Positions 25,193 through 34,539 of a stretch of 64,000 nt of DNA are shown here, in pieces. Location: the NCBI RefSeq assembly GCF_050433445.1, contig NZ_JBNPXF010000004.1, positions 101,795 to 165,794 on the forward strand, given 5' to 3'. Both the position numbers and the translations under genes were made by a program. The stretch comes from Kroppenstedtia sanguinis. GTDB lineage: Bacteria; Bacillota; Bacilli; Thermoactinomycetales; DSM-45169. How positions within the stretch are numbered: the stretch's first letter is position 1; every line of letters starts with the position of its first letter. The notes under the pieces are model-generated. The model saw nothing but the letters and a program-made list of their open reading frames with translations, was not told the DNA's origin and made no database searches.

Positions 25193-26224
25193 ATGGATGT
25201 TTCGCAATTTGATTTTGAACTTCCTGAGGAATTAATCGCTCAGGAGCCGGCACAAAAGCGGAGTGGTTCCCGGTTGATGGTGGTCAACCGGGAGGAGCAG
25301 ACCACGGAGCATCGCCGGTTTCCGGATCTTCTCGAATATCTTCACCCAGGGGATGTGTTAGTTCTGAACGATACTCGGGTACGGCCGGCGCGTCTCGTGG
25401 GGGAAAAGGAGGAAACCGGGGCCCGGATCGAGCTGTTGTTACTCAACCCTCTAGGTGGGGATCGTTGGGAAGCCTTGGTCAAACCGGCCAAACGGGTGAA
25501 GGAAGGCACTGTGATCCGCTTTGGGGATGGGCAGCTGCAAGCAGTAGCCCAAGAAGTGACAGATGCTGCAGGAGGACGGGTATTTCAGCTTCGATATTCG
25601 GGACAAGACCTGGAGTCATTGTTGGAAAGGTTGGGAGAAATGCCGCTTCCTCCTTATATCCACAGGCGGCTGGATGAGCCGGAACGATATCAGACCGTCT
25701 ACTCCAGGGCTCTAGGCTCTGCAGCGGCTCCTACCGCAGGGCTTCATTTTACGGAGGATCTTCTACAGCATGCGAAGGACAAGGGCGTCCAGATCGTCAC
25801 CATCACGTTGCATGTAGGCTTGGGCACCTTCCGTCCGGTGACGGCGGAGAGTGTGGAGGCACATCAGATGCATGCCGAGTTTTACGAGGTATCCGAGGAG
25901 GCGGCAGAACAGATTCGTCTCGCCCAAGCCAAGGGAAACCGGGTGGTGGCTGTAGGCACGACTTCGGTGCGAACGTTGGAGACGGTAGCCCGGGACCAGG
26001 GAGAGATTCGGGCGGCTAGAGGTTGGACGGATATCTTCATCTATCCGGGATTCCCTTTCCGGGTGACGGATGCCCTGTTGACCAATTTTCATCTCCCCAA
26101 ATCGACGTTGCTGATGTTGGTGAGTGCCTTTGCATCCCGGGAACTGATGCTTCAAGCTTACCAGAGGGCTGTCCGGGAGAAGTACCGCTTTTTCAGTTTT
26201 GGCGATGCCATGTTGATATTGTGA
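25193..26224 (+). CDS. queA: S-adenosylmethionine:tRNA ribosyltransferase-isomerase QueA
   Basis: A 343-residue enzyme that transfers and isomerises ribose from SAM onto preQ1 at position 34 of tRNAs to make epoxyqueuosine. Family motifs: FDFELPEELIAQEPAQKRSGSRL at the N-terminus, LVLNDTRVRPARL, the central AAPTAGLHFT, TLHVGLGTFRPV and the C-terminal TNFHLPKSTLLMLVSAFAS. The start is ATG 25193 (MDVSQFDF). tgt, the preceding step of the pathway, is encoded 75 bp downstream. Confidence 0.97.
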   Translation: MDVSQFDFELPEELIAQEPAQKRSGSRLMVVNREEQTTEHRRFPDLLEYLHPGDVLVLNDTRVRPARLVGEKEETGARIELLLLNPLGGDRWEALVKPAKRVKEGTVIRFGDGQLQAVAQEVTDAAGGRVFQLRYSGQDLESLLERLGEMPLPPYIHRRLDEPERYQTVYSRALGSAAAPTAGLHFTEDLLQHAKDKGVQIVTITLHVGLGTFRPVTAESVEAHQMHAEFYEVSEEAAEQIRLAQAKGNRVVAVGTTSVRTLETVARDQGEIRAARGWTDIFIYPGFPFRVTDALLTNFHLPKSTLLMLVSAFASRELMLQAYQRAVREKYRFFSFGDAMLIL

Positions 26225-26299
26225 AGTATATGAGAAACAGGTAAAGCCGTTTATCTTAAGCGAGTATTAAGGTATAATAAAAAAGTAGGGGGAGACCCA

Positions 26300-27436
26300 T
26301 TGGCTCTGCGATATGAATTGATCAAGACGTGTAAACAGTCTGGCGCCCGCCTCGGGCGGTTACATACTCCTCACGGAACGGTGGACACGCCGGCTTTTAT
26401 GCCGGTAGGAACCTTGGCTACCGTTAAAACGATGAGCCCTGAAGAGTTAACACAGATGGGTAGCGGGATCATCCTGTCCAACACTTATCACCTTTTTCTG
26501 CGACCCGGTCACGATGTGGTCCGGGAAGCCGGCGGGCTTCATCGGTTTATGAATTGGGATCGGGCGATTTTGACTGACAGTGGGGGATTTCAGGTATTCA
26601 GTCTCAGTAATCTTCGGGAAATCACCGAAGAAGGAGTCTCCTTCCGTTCCCATCTGAACGGAGAGCCGCTCTTTCTCAGTCCGGAGAAGTCGATGGAGAT
26701 ACAAAATGCTCTGGGTGCCGATATTATCATGGCTTTCGACGAATGTCCTCCTTATCCGGCGGATCGGGAGTACGTGAAAAACTCTATGGATCGTACCTAC
26801 CGTTGGTTGCAGCGTTGTGCAACTGCCCATCGGCGGAAGGAAGAGCAAGCCCTCTTTGGCATTATTCAAGGGGGAATGTACCAGGATCTTCGACAAGAGA
26901 GCGCCCGTCAGATCACATCGGTGGACTTGCCAGGTTATGCTATCGGTGGACTCAGCGTCGGGGAACCAAAGGAGATGATGTATGAAGCTCTGGAATGGAC
27001 CACGCCGCTGATGCCCAAGGAAAAGCCCCGATATTTGATGGGGGTGGGTTCTCCAGATGCCCTGGTGGAGGGAGCGGTTCGCGGGGTGGATATGTTTGAC
27101 TGCGTTCTACCCACCCGGATTGCTCGCAATGGGACCACGATGACGAGTCAAGGGCGAGTGGTTGTCCGAAATGCCAAGTATGCCCGTGACTTTTCCCCCT
27201 TGGACCCGGAATGTGATTGCTACACTTGTCGGAATTACTCTCGGGCCTATCTGCGGCATCTGATTAAAGCGGAGGAGACGTTTGGATTGCGTCTGACGAC
27301 ATACCACAACCTCCACTTTCTCTTAAAGTTGATGGAAAAGATGCGGCAAGCGATCCGGGAAGACCGTTTGTTGGATTTCAAGGATCGTTTCTTTGAAAAG
27401 TATTACGGATCCACCCAACCCATGAGAAACTTTTAA
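26300..27436 (+). CDS. tgt: tRNA-guanine transglycosylase Tgt
   Basis: A 378-residue TIM-barrel enzyme exchanging guanine 34 for preQ1. The Asp of DSGGFQVFSL and the nucleophile-region LPTRIARNGT are present. Zn ligands are the Cys residues of CDCYTC and a downstream His in TYHNLHFL. The start is TTG 26300 with GGGGGAGA upstream. A TATAAT at 26273-26278 suggests an additional promoter between queA and tgt, though the -35 is poor. Confidence 0.97.
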   Translation: MALRYELIKTCKQSGARLGRLHTPHGTVDTPAFMPVGTLATVKTMSPEELTQMGSGIILSNTYHLFLRPGHDVVREAGGLHRFMNWDRAILTDSGGFQVFSLSNLREITEEGVSFRSHLNGEPLFLSPEKSMEIQNALGADIIMAFDECPPYPADREYVKNSMDRTYRWLQRCATAHRRKEEQALFGIIQGGMYQDLRQESARQITSVDLPGYAIGGLSVGEPKEMMYEALEWTTPLMPKEKPRYLMGVGSPDALVEGAVRGVDMFDCVLPTRIARNGTTMTSQGRVVVRNAKYARDFSPLDPECDCYTCRNYSRAYLRHLIKAEETFGLRLTTYHNLHFLLKLMEKMRQAIREDRLLDFKDRFFEKYYGSTQPMRNF

Positions 27437-27485
27437 CCGGCTTCTGCCTGGAAATAAACATTAATCTATGACAGGAGGATTCGAT

Positions 27486-27806
27486 ATGCAAGCTTTAGGT
27501 CAATTTTTACCATTGATCCTGATTATCGCTGTTTTTTATTTTCTGTTGATCCGTCCGCAACAGAAACATAAGAAGGAGCGGGACGCGATGTTGTCCTCCC
27601 TCAAAAAGGGAGACAAGATTGTCACCATCGGAGGACTACATGGAACGATCACCGATCTGACAGAAGATCGTGTCACTCTGAAGGTGAACGAAAACAGCCG
27701 ATTGGTCTTTGAGCGTTCTGCCATCAATGCGGTGGATAACACGGATAACGAAAAGGAAGAGAAGGAAGAAAAAGAAGAGAAGGATGAGAAAAAAGAAGAA
27801 GATTGA
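27486..27806 (+). CDS. yajC: Preprotein translocase subunit YajC
   Basis: A 106-residue protein with one N-terminal membrane helix (LPLILIIAVFYFLLIRPQQK), then the YajC domain (LKKGDKIVTIGGLHGTITDLTEDRVTLKV) and a very acidic and lysine-rich tail (EKEEKEEKEEKDEKKEED). It associates with SecDF-YidC. The start is ATG 27486, downstream of AGGAGGATTCG. Its place after tgt is conserved in Bacillales and in Proteobacteria. Confidence 0.95.
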   Translation: MQALGQFLPLILIIAVFYFLLIRPQQKHKKERDAMLSSLKKGDKIVTIGGLHGTITDLTEDRVTLKVNENSRLVFERSAINAVDNTDNEKEEKEEKEEKDEKKEED

Positions 27807-27828
27807 TTGAAGTGGAATCCAGAGGATT

Positions 27829-27864
27829 CAGGGACGAACCGGATCGGTTCGTCCCTGTTTTTGT
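27829..27864 (+). terminator. Terminator of the queA-tgt-yajC unit
   Basis: A 13-bp perfect stem CAGGGACGAACCG with its complement and a GAT loop is followed by TTTTTG. Confidence 0.9.
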
Positions 27865-27938
27865 TTGATACCGGTGTGTAAAGGATGGGTCTGTGATTTA
27901 CTATAGAATTGTGGTTGCAACGGAATTCCTGTCAAGGG

Positions 27939-28337
27939 TTAAGGCTTTCGGGTGTTGACACCGAAGATGCCCCCCAAAGTACTTAAACCTGTGGCGCAGA
28001 CAGTGAACAGAAAAGGTTGGACCCGCATACTGGCGTCAAATGCCAAAAAGCCGACGATCAGCACGATGAGGACATACAAAATTCCAGTGATTCCTCCATA
28101 TAGCCATCCTTTATACCCCGCCCGTCTTCCGGCTAACCATCCCCCGGATATAAGTGCCACTCCATTGATCCCATAGGTGAAGTAAGGCAGATTTGTCTCG
28201 GCTAAAGTGGAGAAGCGGAGTAAGATCGCAAGGATCAAGGACCCGGCCAATACAGTTCCCAGAACCACTGTAATTCCGGTGAGAAGAGGGGAACGCAAAA
28301 GGGGACGAGTTGATTTGTCCATGCTGGACTGTTTCAT
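27939..28337 (-). CDS. TIGR04086-family membrane protein (YrzE-like)
   Basis: About 132 residues with four membrane helices, ending GLSTLGGIFGVNTRKP. The helix pattern, with YGINGVALISGGWLAGRRAG in the middle, matches the YrzE/TIGR04086 family, which in Bacillus lies between yajC and yrbG, as here. Function unknown. The start is ATG 28337 with GGGAGGTG six bases upstream. It is on the opposite strand to its neighbours. Confidence 0.8.
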   Translation of the reverse strand: MKQSSMDKSTRPLLRSPLLTGITVVLGTVLAGSLILAILLRFSTLAETNLPYFTYGINGVALISGGWLAGRRAGYKGWLYGGITGILYVLIVLIVGFLAFDASMRVQPFLFTVCATGLSTLGGIFGVNTRKP

Positions 28338-28472
28338 CGGTGCACCTCCCGGCAGTGTTTGTACATGGGTATGAGCTTTTCTCACCATATATTCCGTGGC
28401 ACTGCAATGTGGAGGAATCATATAAATAAAATCCCACCTTCAGAGGAGAATAGATTTGGAGGGGGGTTGGCT

Positions 28473-29159
28473 GTGCAAGAAATGATGACGATGTTGTTTC
28501 GTTCGTTTTTTATTTATCTGTTTGTACTCCTGATCATGCGGTTGATGGGAAAACGGGAGATTGGAAAACTTTCCGTATTTGATTTGGTCGTCTCGATCAT
28601 GATTGCCGACTTTGCGGTGATCTCCATTGAAAATACCGAAATGCCTTTCATAAATGGATTGCTTCCCATCGTGGTGATGATGATCGCCCAGATTCTGTTT
28701 TCCTGGCTGTCTTTGAGAAGCACTACCATTCGGGACTTTGTCGATGGGAGACCCACTTTTATCATCAAGAACGGAAAGATTGATGAAGATGAGATGAAAA
28801 AGCATCGCTACAATATGGACGATCTTTTATTGCAACTCCGGGAACACAAAGTGGCCGATGTGGCTGATGTGGAATTTGCAATCCTGGAGACGACGGGAAA
28901 GCTGACGGTTTTCCCGAAAGAGGGGAAAAAACCTTTGCTGAAAGAAGATCTCTTACCTACCCGTCGTATCTCCAGACTTCCTGTCTCCCTAGTGATCGAC
29001 AGTAAAATTCAACAGGATTCACTGAAACGACTCGGGCTGGATGAGGAATGGCTACGGGATCAATTGCAGCGCTATGGTCATAAAGACCTGAACAAGGTTT
29101 TCTTTGTCAGTATCGATGACAAGGGGAAGCTATACGTGGATTCCCGTAAGGATGATTAG
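28473..29159 (+). CDS. DUF421 membrane protein (YrbG/YetF-like)
   Basis: About 228 residues: three N-terminal helices (FIYLFVLLIMRLMGKREIGKLSVFDLVVSIMIADFAVISIE, then the third), followed by two copies of the soluble YetF/DUF421 fold (DGRPTFIIKNGKIDEDEMKKHRYNMDDLLLQLREH). In Bacillus, related YetF/YdfS-type proteins are spore germination or membrane factors. GTG 28473 is preferred, six bases after GGAGGGGGG. The TAG stop lies at the very edge of palindromic repeat copy b. Confidence 0.88.
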   Translation: MQEMMTMLFRSFFIYLFVLLIMRLMGKREIGKLSVFDLVVSIMIADFAVISIENTEMPFINGLLPIVVMMIAQILFSWLSLRSTTIRDFVDGRPTFIIKNGKIDEDEMKKHRYNMDDLLLQLREHKVADVADVEFAILETTGKLTVFPKEGKKPLLKEDLLPTRRISRLPVSLVIDSKIQQDSLKRLGLDEEWLRDQLQRYGHKDLNKVFFVSIDDKGKLYVDSRKDD

Positions 29160-29549
29160 AAGCTTTGTGATTTTAGGCGTGTTGATTAGCCCTATTTTAG
29201 GTAGGAAATCAGGCAGGGATGGTGGGAGGGTGAAGAGCCTTTGCACCCATAGGGCACAAGTCTCGCCAGGGTCGCTTTCCGCTCCCGGGTCTCGCTATGC
29301 GTTCTTTGCAAGAGATCGTAGCTGTCCCACCCTCCCCGTCCCCTCAAGCGATATTTTTAAGATGGGGGGGCAATGGAAAGAGCGAGCGAAAGGGTCGTTT
29401 CGTTTTCGCATCCACTTTATGGTTAATCAACAGCCCTGATGTAATTAACACTCTTGGAGTTGGGATGGTTTCACATTTCGGCATTCATATTCTGACGAGC
29501 CAAAGATGCTCCATGTAAAACCTGAACGTTTTTTTCACAATGTTTCTAG
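29158..29549 (-). repeat. Palindromic repeat family 2, copy b, interrupted by a MITE
   Basis: Reverse-oriented copy: left end AGAAGCTTTGTGATTT, right end TTTTTTCACAATGTTTCTAG. Its interior (GTTGGGATGGTTTCACATTTCGGC...GACGAGCCAAAGAT) is the reverse complement of copy a. MITE copy 8 splits it close to the left end; joining the flanks restores the family sequence. Confidence 0.75.
29174..29438 (+). mobile_element. MITE-like element, copy 8 (type B with 56-bp module)
   Basis: A 265-bp direct copy; the first base of the left end is T instead of C (TAGGCGTGTTGATTAGCC). The right end is intact. The module spans about 29244-29300. Flanks TTGTGATTT and ATGTAATTA agree at 6 of 9, an eroded duplication lying inside repeat copy b. 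Confidence 0.88.
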
Positions 29550-29606
29550 GGTGTCTGTCAATTCAAGATCCCGACCGGTTCGATCCAGAGATTGATCAGA
29601 CACGCT

Positions 29607-31190
29607 CTAACGGGGCAGGATGGAGGAGATCCATTTTCCAATGTAGGGGATTCGCAGAAAATCCTCCCGCCGTACTAAGGAAAAGAGGATCAACCCGCCG
29701 GCGTAAACGGCCAGTCCCGCCCCCAAAGAGAGCAGGAGGTTCCCCGACTGCCCGCCGGTTTTTTGCAATACACTGTGGGTAACAAAAGACATCGCCACAA
29801 CGGTCAAGCCCAACTTGAACAGGTCTCCCGCCATTAACGTGAAGGGAACATACCGCAATACGCTGATAAAATGGAGGACCGTAACGATCACGATCCCGCA
29901 GTTGATAGCGATCACCACGCCGTCGATCCCCAGGGAAGGCTGAGAGCCCAGAAAAAAAATGAGGGCTATTTTCACCACGGATCCGAAGATTGAATTTCGC
30001 ATGGAATCTTTTGCCTTGTCCATTCCCTGCAAGGCTGCGGAGAGAGGGCCCTGGATATATTGAAAGACGGCGAAGGGAGCTAGGATTTGCAACAGCCGGG
30101 CCACTTCTACGTTGTTGTACAAAAGATCGGTGAGGGGGGTCGCCAGAATGAAGAGGATGGCTGCGCAGGGGGCGCCTACGACCAGAGCCAGCCGCAGTGC
30201 TTGGTTGAGACGATGTTCCACCATTCGTGGTTGCCCTTTGGCTATCGCTTCCGAAATGGCTGGAACCAGGGAGACGGACAAGGCGTGAGTGATAAATCCC
30301 GGAAGAAACAGGAGCGGGATCGCCATTCCTTCCAGTTGCCCGTACATAGCGGTGGAAGCAGCCACGGTGATCCCAGCGATAGCCAGGCTTTGGGAGACGA
30401 CGATGGGCTCCACCGCGTAAGAGAGTGAGCCGACCATGCGACTGGCAGTTACCGGAATTGCAATCCGCATCAGCCGGAGGGTGGTTTCACGAAATCGACT
30501 CCACCGTTTCAGATTGAGTGCTTCTCGCGGATGGAACCGGATCGGCGGTCGCTTGGGATCCTTCTTGTAGGAACGGAACAAAAAGAGCATCCCGGCAAAT
30601 TCGCCGATGACGACCCCCATCATCGCTCCTGCTGCCGCATACTCCACTCCCTTGGAGAGCAGATACTGGGCGAGCAGCAGGACGGAGAAGATGCGTACGA
30701 CCTGTTCGACGATCTGGGAGAAAGCGTAGGGACTCATGTGTTGCCGTCCCTGAAAATATCCCCGGAAGATCGAGGAGACCGCCACGATCGGGATGACCGG
30801 AGCAATACCCATCAAGGAATATACCGCCCGTCGATCGGTCAGGAGAGTATCGGCGATGGTCGGTGCGGCCAGCAGGATCAGGATGGTGAATAAAATGCTG
30901 GTGAAGCTGACAAACAGAATGGCGACTACTAGGATGGAGCGGATCCGTTGTTCATCTTTTTTTGCCTCAGCCTCAGAAACCAATTTGGAGATGGCCACCG
31001 GAATCCCACCGGTAGTGATCACAATGATGAATAACAGGATGGGAAAAGCCATTTGGAAGAGGCCTACCCCTTCGTCTCCGATCATACGGGAGAGAGCGAT
31101 TCGGTAGACAAATCCCAAGATCTTTGTGATAAAACCGGCACCGACCAGGATGAGGGTTCCATGTAAAAAGGTTTGCTTGGTCAAAACCAT
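29607..31190 (-). CDS. spoVB: Stage V sporulation protein B (MurJ-like lipid II flippase family)
   Basis: A 527-residue polytopic protein with about fourteen helices of the MOP superfamily. GFITKILGFVYRIALSRMIGDEGVGLFQMAFPI is the characteristic first-helix region of SpoVB/MurJ/Amj-like exporters. In Bacillus, SpoVB is needed for spore cortex peptidoglycan, presumably flipping precursor lipid. The start is ATG 31190 with GAGGGG upstream; a longer frame back to 31367 lacks support. It lies between yrbG and comN as in Bacillus, and is transcribed opposite to secDF. Confidence 0.92.
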   Translation of the reverse strand: MVLTKQTFLHGTLILVGAGFITKILGFVYRIALSRMIGDEGVGLFQMAFPILLFIIVITTGGIPVAISKLVSEAEAKKDEQRIRSILVVAILFVSFTSILFTILILLAAPTIADTLLTDRRAVYSLMGIAPVIPIVAVSSIFRGYFQGRQHMSPYAFSQIVEQVVRIFSVLLLAQYLLSKGVEYAAAGAMMGVVIGEFAGMLFLFRSYKKDPKRPPIRFHPREALNLKRWSRFRETTLRLMRIAIPVTASRMVGSLSYAVEPIVVSQSLAIAGITVAASTAMYGQLEGMAIPLLFLPGFITHALSVSLVPAISEAIAKGQPRMVEHRLNQALRLALVVGAPCAAILFILATPLTDLLYNNVEVARLLQILAPFAVFQYIQGPLSAALQGMDKAKDSMRNSIFGSVVKIALIFFLGSQPSLGIDGVVIAINCGIVIVTVLHFISVLRYVPFTLMAGDLFKLGLTVVAMSFVTHSVLQKTGGQSGNLLLSLGAGLAVYAGGLILFSLVRREDFLRIPYIGKWISSILPR

Positions 31191-31307
31191 GCCCCTCTTT
31201 CTTCGCAGGTTGATTGATACAAGCTTATGCCCTTGTCTTGGGTGATCATGACTGATACAGGTAGGGACTTGTTTCAATTTCTGAGTGAAAGGGTACCCCG
31301 GTCTCTC

Positions 31308-31336
31308 TTGCCGGGAAGCGATCGCAACTCTATAAT
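31308..31336 (+). promoter_or_regulatory. Promoter of comN-secD-secF
   Basis: TTGCCG and a perfect TATAAT separated by 17 bp, about 115 bp before the comN start. Strong SigA-type match. Confidence 0.65.
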
Positions 31337-31450
31337 GAGAAAAGGATAAAATATTTGCGGCGGTCAAAAAGGGGTACGGGCAGCAACGGACAAGCCCGGA
31401 ACAGCCGGTTGTTTGTCATTCGGGCCGCGCGCCGAAAGGAGGAAGAGGGC

Positions 31451-31747
31451 GTGGCAAGACAGAACTTGAAGCCGGTCAGCCGGCGGCAAAGGCAATCGGT
31501 GGAATTGCTGAGTGAAGAAGAACTGATGAAGTGCATTGAAGATTTGTGTAACAGCAAAGCGGAGGAATTCCGTTATTTCGGCTATGAAGATGTGACGGGT
31601 GAGCAGGTCTGGGCCTGCGTCTCGGAGAGTTATCGCAGGGGTTGGCCCCGGCTGAACCGTTTGGTCAACGATATTCTGTCGTTGAAGGCAACGCGATTCA
31701 TGAACTGGCTGATGGTCAGTGTCTACAAAAACCCGAGCGGAAAATAA
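31451..31747 (+). CDS. comN: ComN-like post-transcriptional regulator (YrzD)
   Basis: A 98-residue basic protein; the conserved block is ELMKCIEDLCNSKAEEFRYFGYEDVTGEQVWACV followed by LVNDILSLKATRFMNWLMVSVYK. In Bacillus, ComN controls localisation and abundance of comE mRNA at division sites. The start is GTG 31451 with AAAGGAGGA upstream. The position directly before secD is conserved. A short CGCTCGG/CCGAGCG hairpin plus T-run follows its stop and may attenuate read-through into secD. Confidence 0.85.
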   Translation: MARQNLKPVSRRQRQSVELLSEEELMKCIEDLCNSKAEEFRYFGYEDVTGEQVWACVSESYRRGWPRLNRLVNDILSLKATRFMNWLMVSVYKNPSGK

Positions 31748-31843
31748 CACGCTCGGTTTTTTGTTCATCTCCATAAATTGACATGCCTGTCCCGGCTTGG
31801 GATAATAGGGATGGTCTTTCAAAGAAGAAGGAGGAGCGTCAGC

Positions 31844-33085
31844 ATGAGGGTTCGCAAGGGGAAGGTAATAATTTTTTCCCTCTTGGTGGTTGCCATGTTG
31901 GTCATCGTGGCCTTAACTGGGAAACAAGTGGCTAACCGCATCACCCTGGGTTTGGATTTGCAGGGTGGTTTCGAGGTCCTGTATGAAGCCAAACCTTTGG
32001 AAAAAGGACAGGAAATTTCGGCATCCACGATGAGTGATGCCGCACAGGCGCTCAGTCGGCGTATTGATGTTCTCGGTGTATCGGAACCGCAGATCACCGT
32101 GGAAGGGAATGACCGGCTGCGGGTGCAGCTGGCCGGGGTGACAGACCCGGACAAAGCCCGGGAGATCCTGGGCAAACCTGCCGTCCTCACTTTCCGTGCC
32201 CCAGATAAAAAAACGGTACTGATGCGGGGGACGGATCTGAAAGAAGGCGGAGCGACACAAGATTATAATGAGAACGGTCAGCCGGTCGTCAGCGTGAAAT
32301 TTAAAGACCCCAAATTATTTGCGAAATACACTAAGGAATATGTGGGGCAACCGATGCCGATTTACTTGGATAAGGAACAGCTTTCAGCCCCGGTGATTAA
32401 CGAGGTGATCCCTGGTGGAAATGCCCAGATCAGCGGCAATTTCACCACGGAAGAGGCCAAAGAGTTGGCCGATCTGCTCAATGCAGGTGCGCTGCCAGTC
32501 CACCTGAAAGAAAAGCAGAGTTTTGCCGTGGATTCCACCTTGGGGAAGGAATCTTTGATGAAGAGTTTGGAAGCTAGCTTCTATGCTCTCCTGATTATTT
32601 TCATCTTCATGATCGGTTATTATCGGTTGCCTGGTCTGGTGGCGGTGGTTACTCTGATCAGTTACGGGTATCTGGTGTTGCTGATCTTCTCTCTGTTACA
32701 TGTTACTCTCACCCTGCCGGGGATCGCCGCTTTTATTCTGGGTATCGGGATGGCAGTGGATGCCAATATCCTGATGTATGAGCGGATCAAAGATGAGATA
32801 CGTCATGGAAAGAGTGTTCCATCGGCGTTTAAGTATGGTTCCCGCCGTTCCTTCCTCACGATTTTTGACGCTAATATTACGACTGTGATCGCGGCGGCTG
32901 TCCTGTTCTATTTCGGAACTTCAGCTGTGCGGGGCTTTTCCGTCTCCCTGATTACCGGGATTATAGTCAGCTTCTTGACAGCAGTGGGCTTCTCCCGGAT
33001 TCTGCTGAACCTGCTGGTGAAATCCAACATGTTTCGGCATCCCAAATGGTTCGGTGTGAAGGAAGGTGAGATCGGTGAACTTTAA
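31844..33085 (+). CDS. secD: Protein translocase subunit SecD
   Basis: A 413-residue RND-type protein: N-terminal helix, the LGLDLQGGFEVLYEA motif, the P1/P4 external domains (about residues 45-235), then five helices including FILGIGMAVDANILMYERIKDEI, the hallmark SecD helix 4 motif. With SecF it uses proton flow to complete export through SecYEG. The start is ATG 31844 after AAGGAGGAG. Its stop overlaps secF by 11 bp. In B. subtilis, SecD and SecF are fused; here they are two chains. Confidence 0.96.
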   Translation: MRVRKGKVIIFSLLVVAMLVIVALTGKQVANRITLGLDLQGGFEVLYEAKPLEKGQEISASTMSDAAQALSRRIDVLGVSEPQITVEGNDRLRVQLAGVTDPDKAREILGKPAVLTFRAPDKKTVLMRGTDLKEGGATQDYNENGQPVVSVKFKDPKLFAKYTKEYVGQPMPIYLDKEQLSAPVINEVIPGGNAQISGNFTTEEAKELADLLNAGALPVHLKEKQSFAVDSTLGKESLMKSLEASFYALLIIFIFMIGYYRLPGLVAVVTLISYGYLVLLIFSLLHVTLTLPGIAAFILGIGMAVDANILMYERIKDEIRHGKSVPSAFKYGSRRSFLTIFDANITTVIAAAVLFYFGTSAVRGFSVSLITGIIVSFLTAVGFSRILLNLLVKSNMFRHPKWFGVKEGEIGEL

Positions 33086-33983
33086 ATTGGATTTTGTTGG
33101 TCATAGAAGAGGGTTCTTCATCTTCTCGGGAGTTATTCTGATCCTGGGCATCCTGTCCCTTCTGTTCCAGGGTCTCAATCTGGGAGTGGACTTTGTCAGT
33201 GGGACTCGAGTAGATATCAAGATCAACCAGTCGTACGATTTGGAAGAGGCGAAGGGACACCTGAAGAAGTTGGGCTATCCAAGTCCTGACGCCAGTAAGG
33301 CTGGGGATAAGAACGAGTGGCTTATCTTCCAAACCAATCAGGTGTTGGATCATCAAGATGTTGGCAAGATCCGGGAAGAATTCCGTTCCAGTTATGGAGA
33401 TCAAGTCGATGTGAACGAGCAGAAGGTGGATCCGATCGTCGGCCGCGAGTTGGTCAAAAATGCTATCATCGCCCTTCTGATCGCATTTCTGGGGATGATC
33501 CTTTATGTGTCGTTCCGGTTTGAGTACCGGATGGCGGTGCCGGCGGTCCTAGCTTTGATTCACAATGTTTTAGTGGTGACTGGCTTTTTTTCCATTTTTC
33601 AATGGGAAGTAGACTTGGTGTATATCGCTGCTATCTTGACCATTGTCGGTTATACGATCAATGACACCATTGTGATCTTTGATCGGATCCGGGAAAATAT
33701 GGATCTAGAAAAGCCGAAAACCTGGGAAGACTTTAGTAAAACGGTAAACGAAAGTATTCAACAAACCTTGGTCCGTTCGATCAACACCTCTTTGACCGTC
33801 GTCTTTGCCGCTTTGTTATTGTTTTTGTTGGGAGGGGAAAGTATCCGCTATTTCTCCCTTGCGCTTTTGATCGGGTTGATTTTCGGCGCTTATTCCTCTA
33901 TTTGCATCGCCAGCCAAATTTGGATCGGTTGGAAGTGGAAATCTATGGAGAAATCGAGGCTGAAGGCGCAAACAGCGGAATAA
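33075..33983 (+). CDS. secF: Protein translocase subunit SecF
   Basis: A 302-residue partner of SecD: N-terminal helix, LGVDFVSGTRVDIKI motif, external domain, and five helices with AAILTIVGYTINDTIVIFDRIREN. The start is GTG 33075, four bases after AAGGTGAG; GTG 33066 is also in frame. MITE copy 9 begins 15 bp after its stop and separates the gene from its own terminator at 34336, so the element is probably transcribed as part of the secDF 3' untranslated region. Confidence 0.96.
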   Translation: MNFKLDFVGHRRGFFIFSGVILILGILSLLFQGLNLGVDFVSGTRVDIKINQSYDLEEAKGHLKKLGYPSPDASKAGDKNEWLIFQTNQVLDHQDVGKIREEFRSSYGDQVDVNEQKVDPIVGRELVKNAIIALLIAFLGMILYVSFRFEYRMAVPAVLALIHNVLVVTGFFSIFQWEVDLVYIAAILTIVGYTINDTIVIFDRIRENMDLEKPKTWEDFSKTVNESIQQTLVRSINTSLTVVFAALLLFLLGGESIRYFSLALLIGLIFGAYSSICIASQIWIGWKWKSMEKSRLKAQTAE

Positions 33984-33998
33984 AAACATCTTTCTTGA

Positions 33999-34306
33999 CA
34001 GGCGTGTTGATTAGCCCTATTTTGGGTGGGGAGATCGTGTTCACCCACGCGACCGTTGCCATCCGGCAAGGAAGTGAAAACTGGCCGCTCCAAATCTGAC
34101 CATCGGGCAGGGGCAAAGCCTTACGGAAGCAACACAGGGAAGAGGTTGCCCCTAAACGCCCTCCCTCCAGATTCTCCGCTGGGTAGGATGGCTACCTTCA
34201 TCTAGAGCTTCAGCTCATCGAGATTGTAGTGCCTGTGGTGCAAAGGTCGCTTTGGCAGCACACGACTCCCTTCCGCCGCCCATTTTCTGGTTAATCAACA
34301 GCCCTG
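33999..34306 (+). mobile_element. MITE-like element, copy 9 (type A)
   Basis: A 308-bp direct copy with intact ends. Flanks CTTTCTTGA and CTTTCCTGA match at 8 of 9. It has one internal TTGTAGTGCC cassette. It lies in the 3' untranslated region of secF, upstream of the operon terminator. Confidence 0.93.
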
Positions 34307-34335
34307 CTTTCCTGAATCAAAATGGTATCAGTGGA

Positions 34336-34367
34336 GGCCGCGGGAGATCCCCGCGGTTTATTTTTTT
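34336..34367 (+). terminator. Terminator of comN-secDF
   Basis: CCGCGGG/CCCGCGG stem with an AGAT(C) loop followed by TTTATTTTTTT. Confidence 0.85.
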
Positions 34368-34469
34368 GAGGAGAGATAAAGGATGTCGACCTGCAGGCGG
34401 AGACCGGGACCTGGGAAATCCGGCTGGCGGTGTTGGAGGGAGACAAATCGGGGATGCTCACAGTCGGGC

Positions 34470-34539
34470 TTTGCTGGCAGACCCCTTAGACAGCATAGGA
34501 CCCTTCCGCTGTCCACTTTCTGGTTTATCCAACCGCCTG
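34470..34539 (+). mobile_element. Decayed right end of a type A MITE-like element
   Basis: GACCCTTCCGCTGTCCACTTTCTGGTTTATCCAACCGCCTG closely follows the type A right end (GACTCCCTTCCGCTGCCCATTTTCTGGTTAATCAACAGCCCTG in pieces) with scattered changes. The left part is not recognisable. Coordinates are approximate. Confidence 0.6.
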
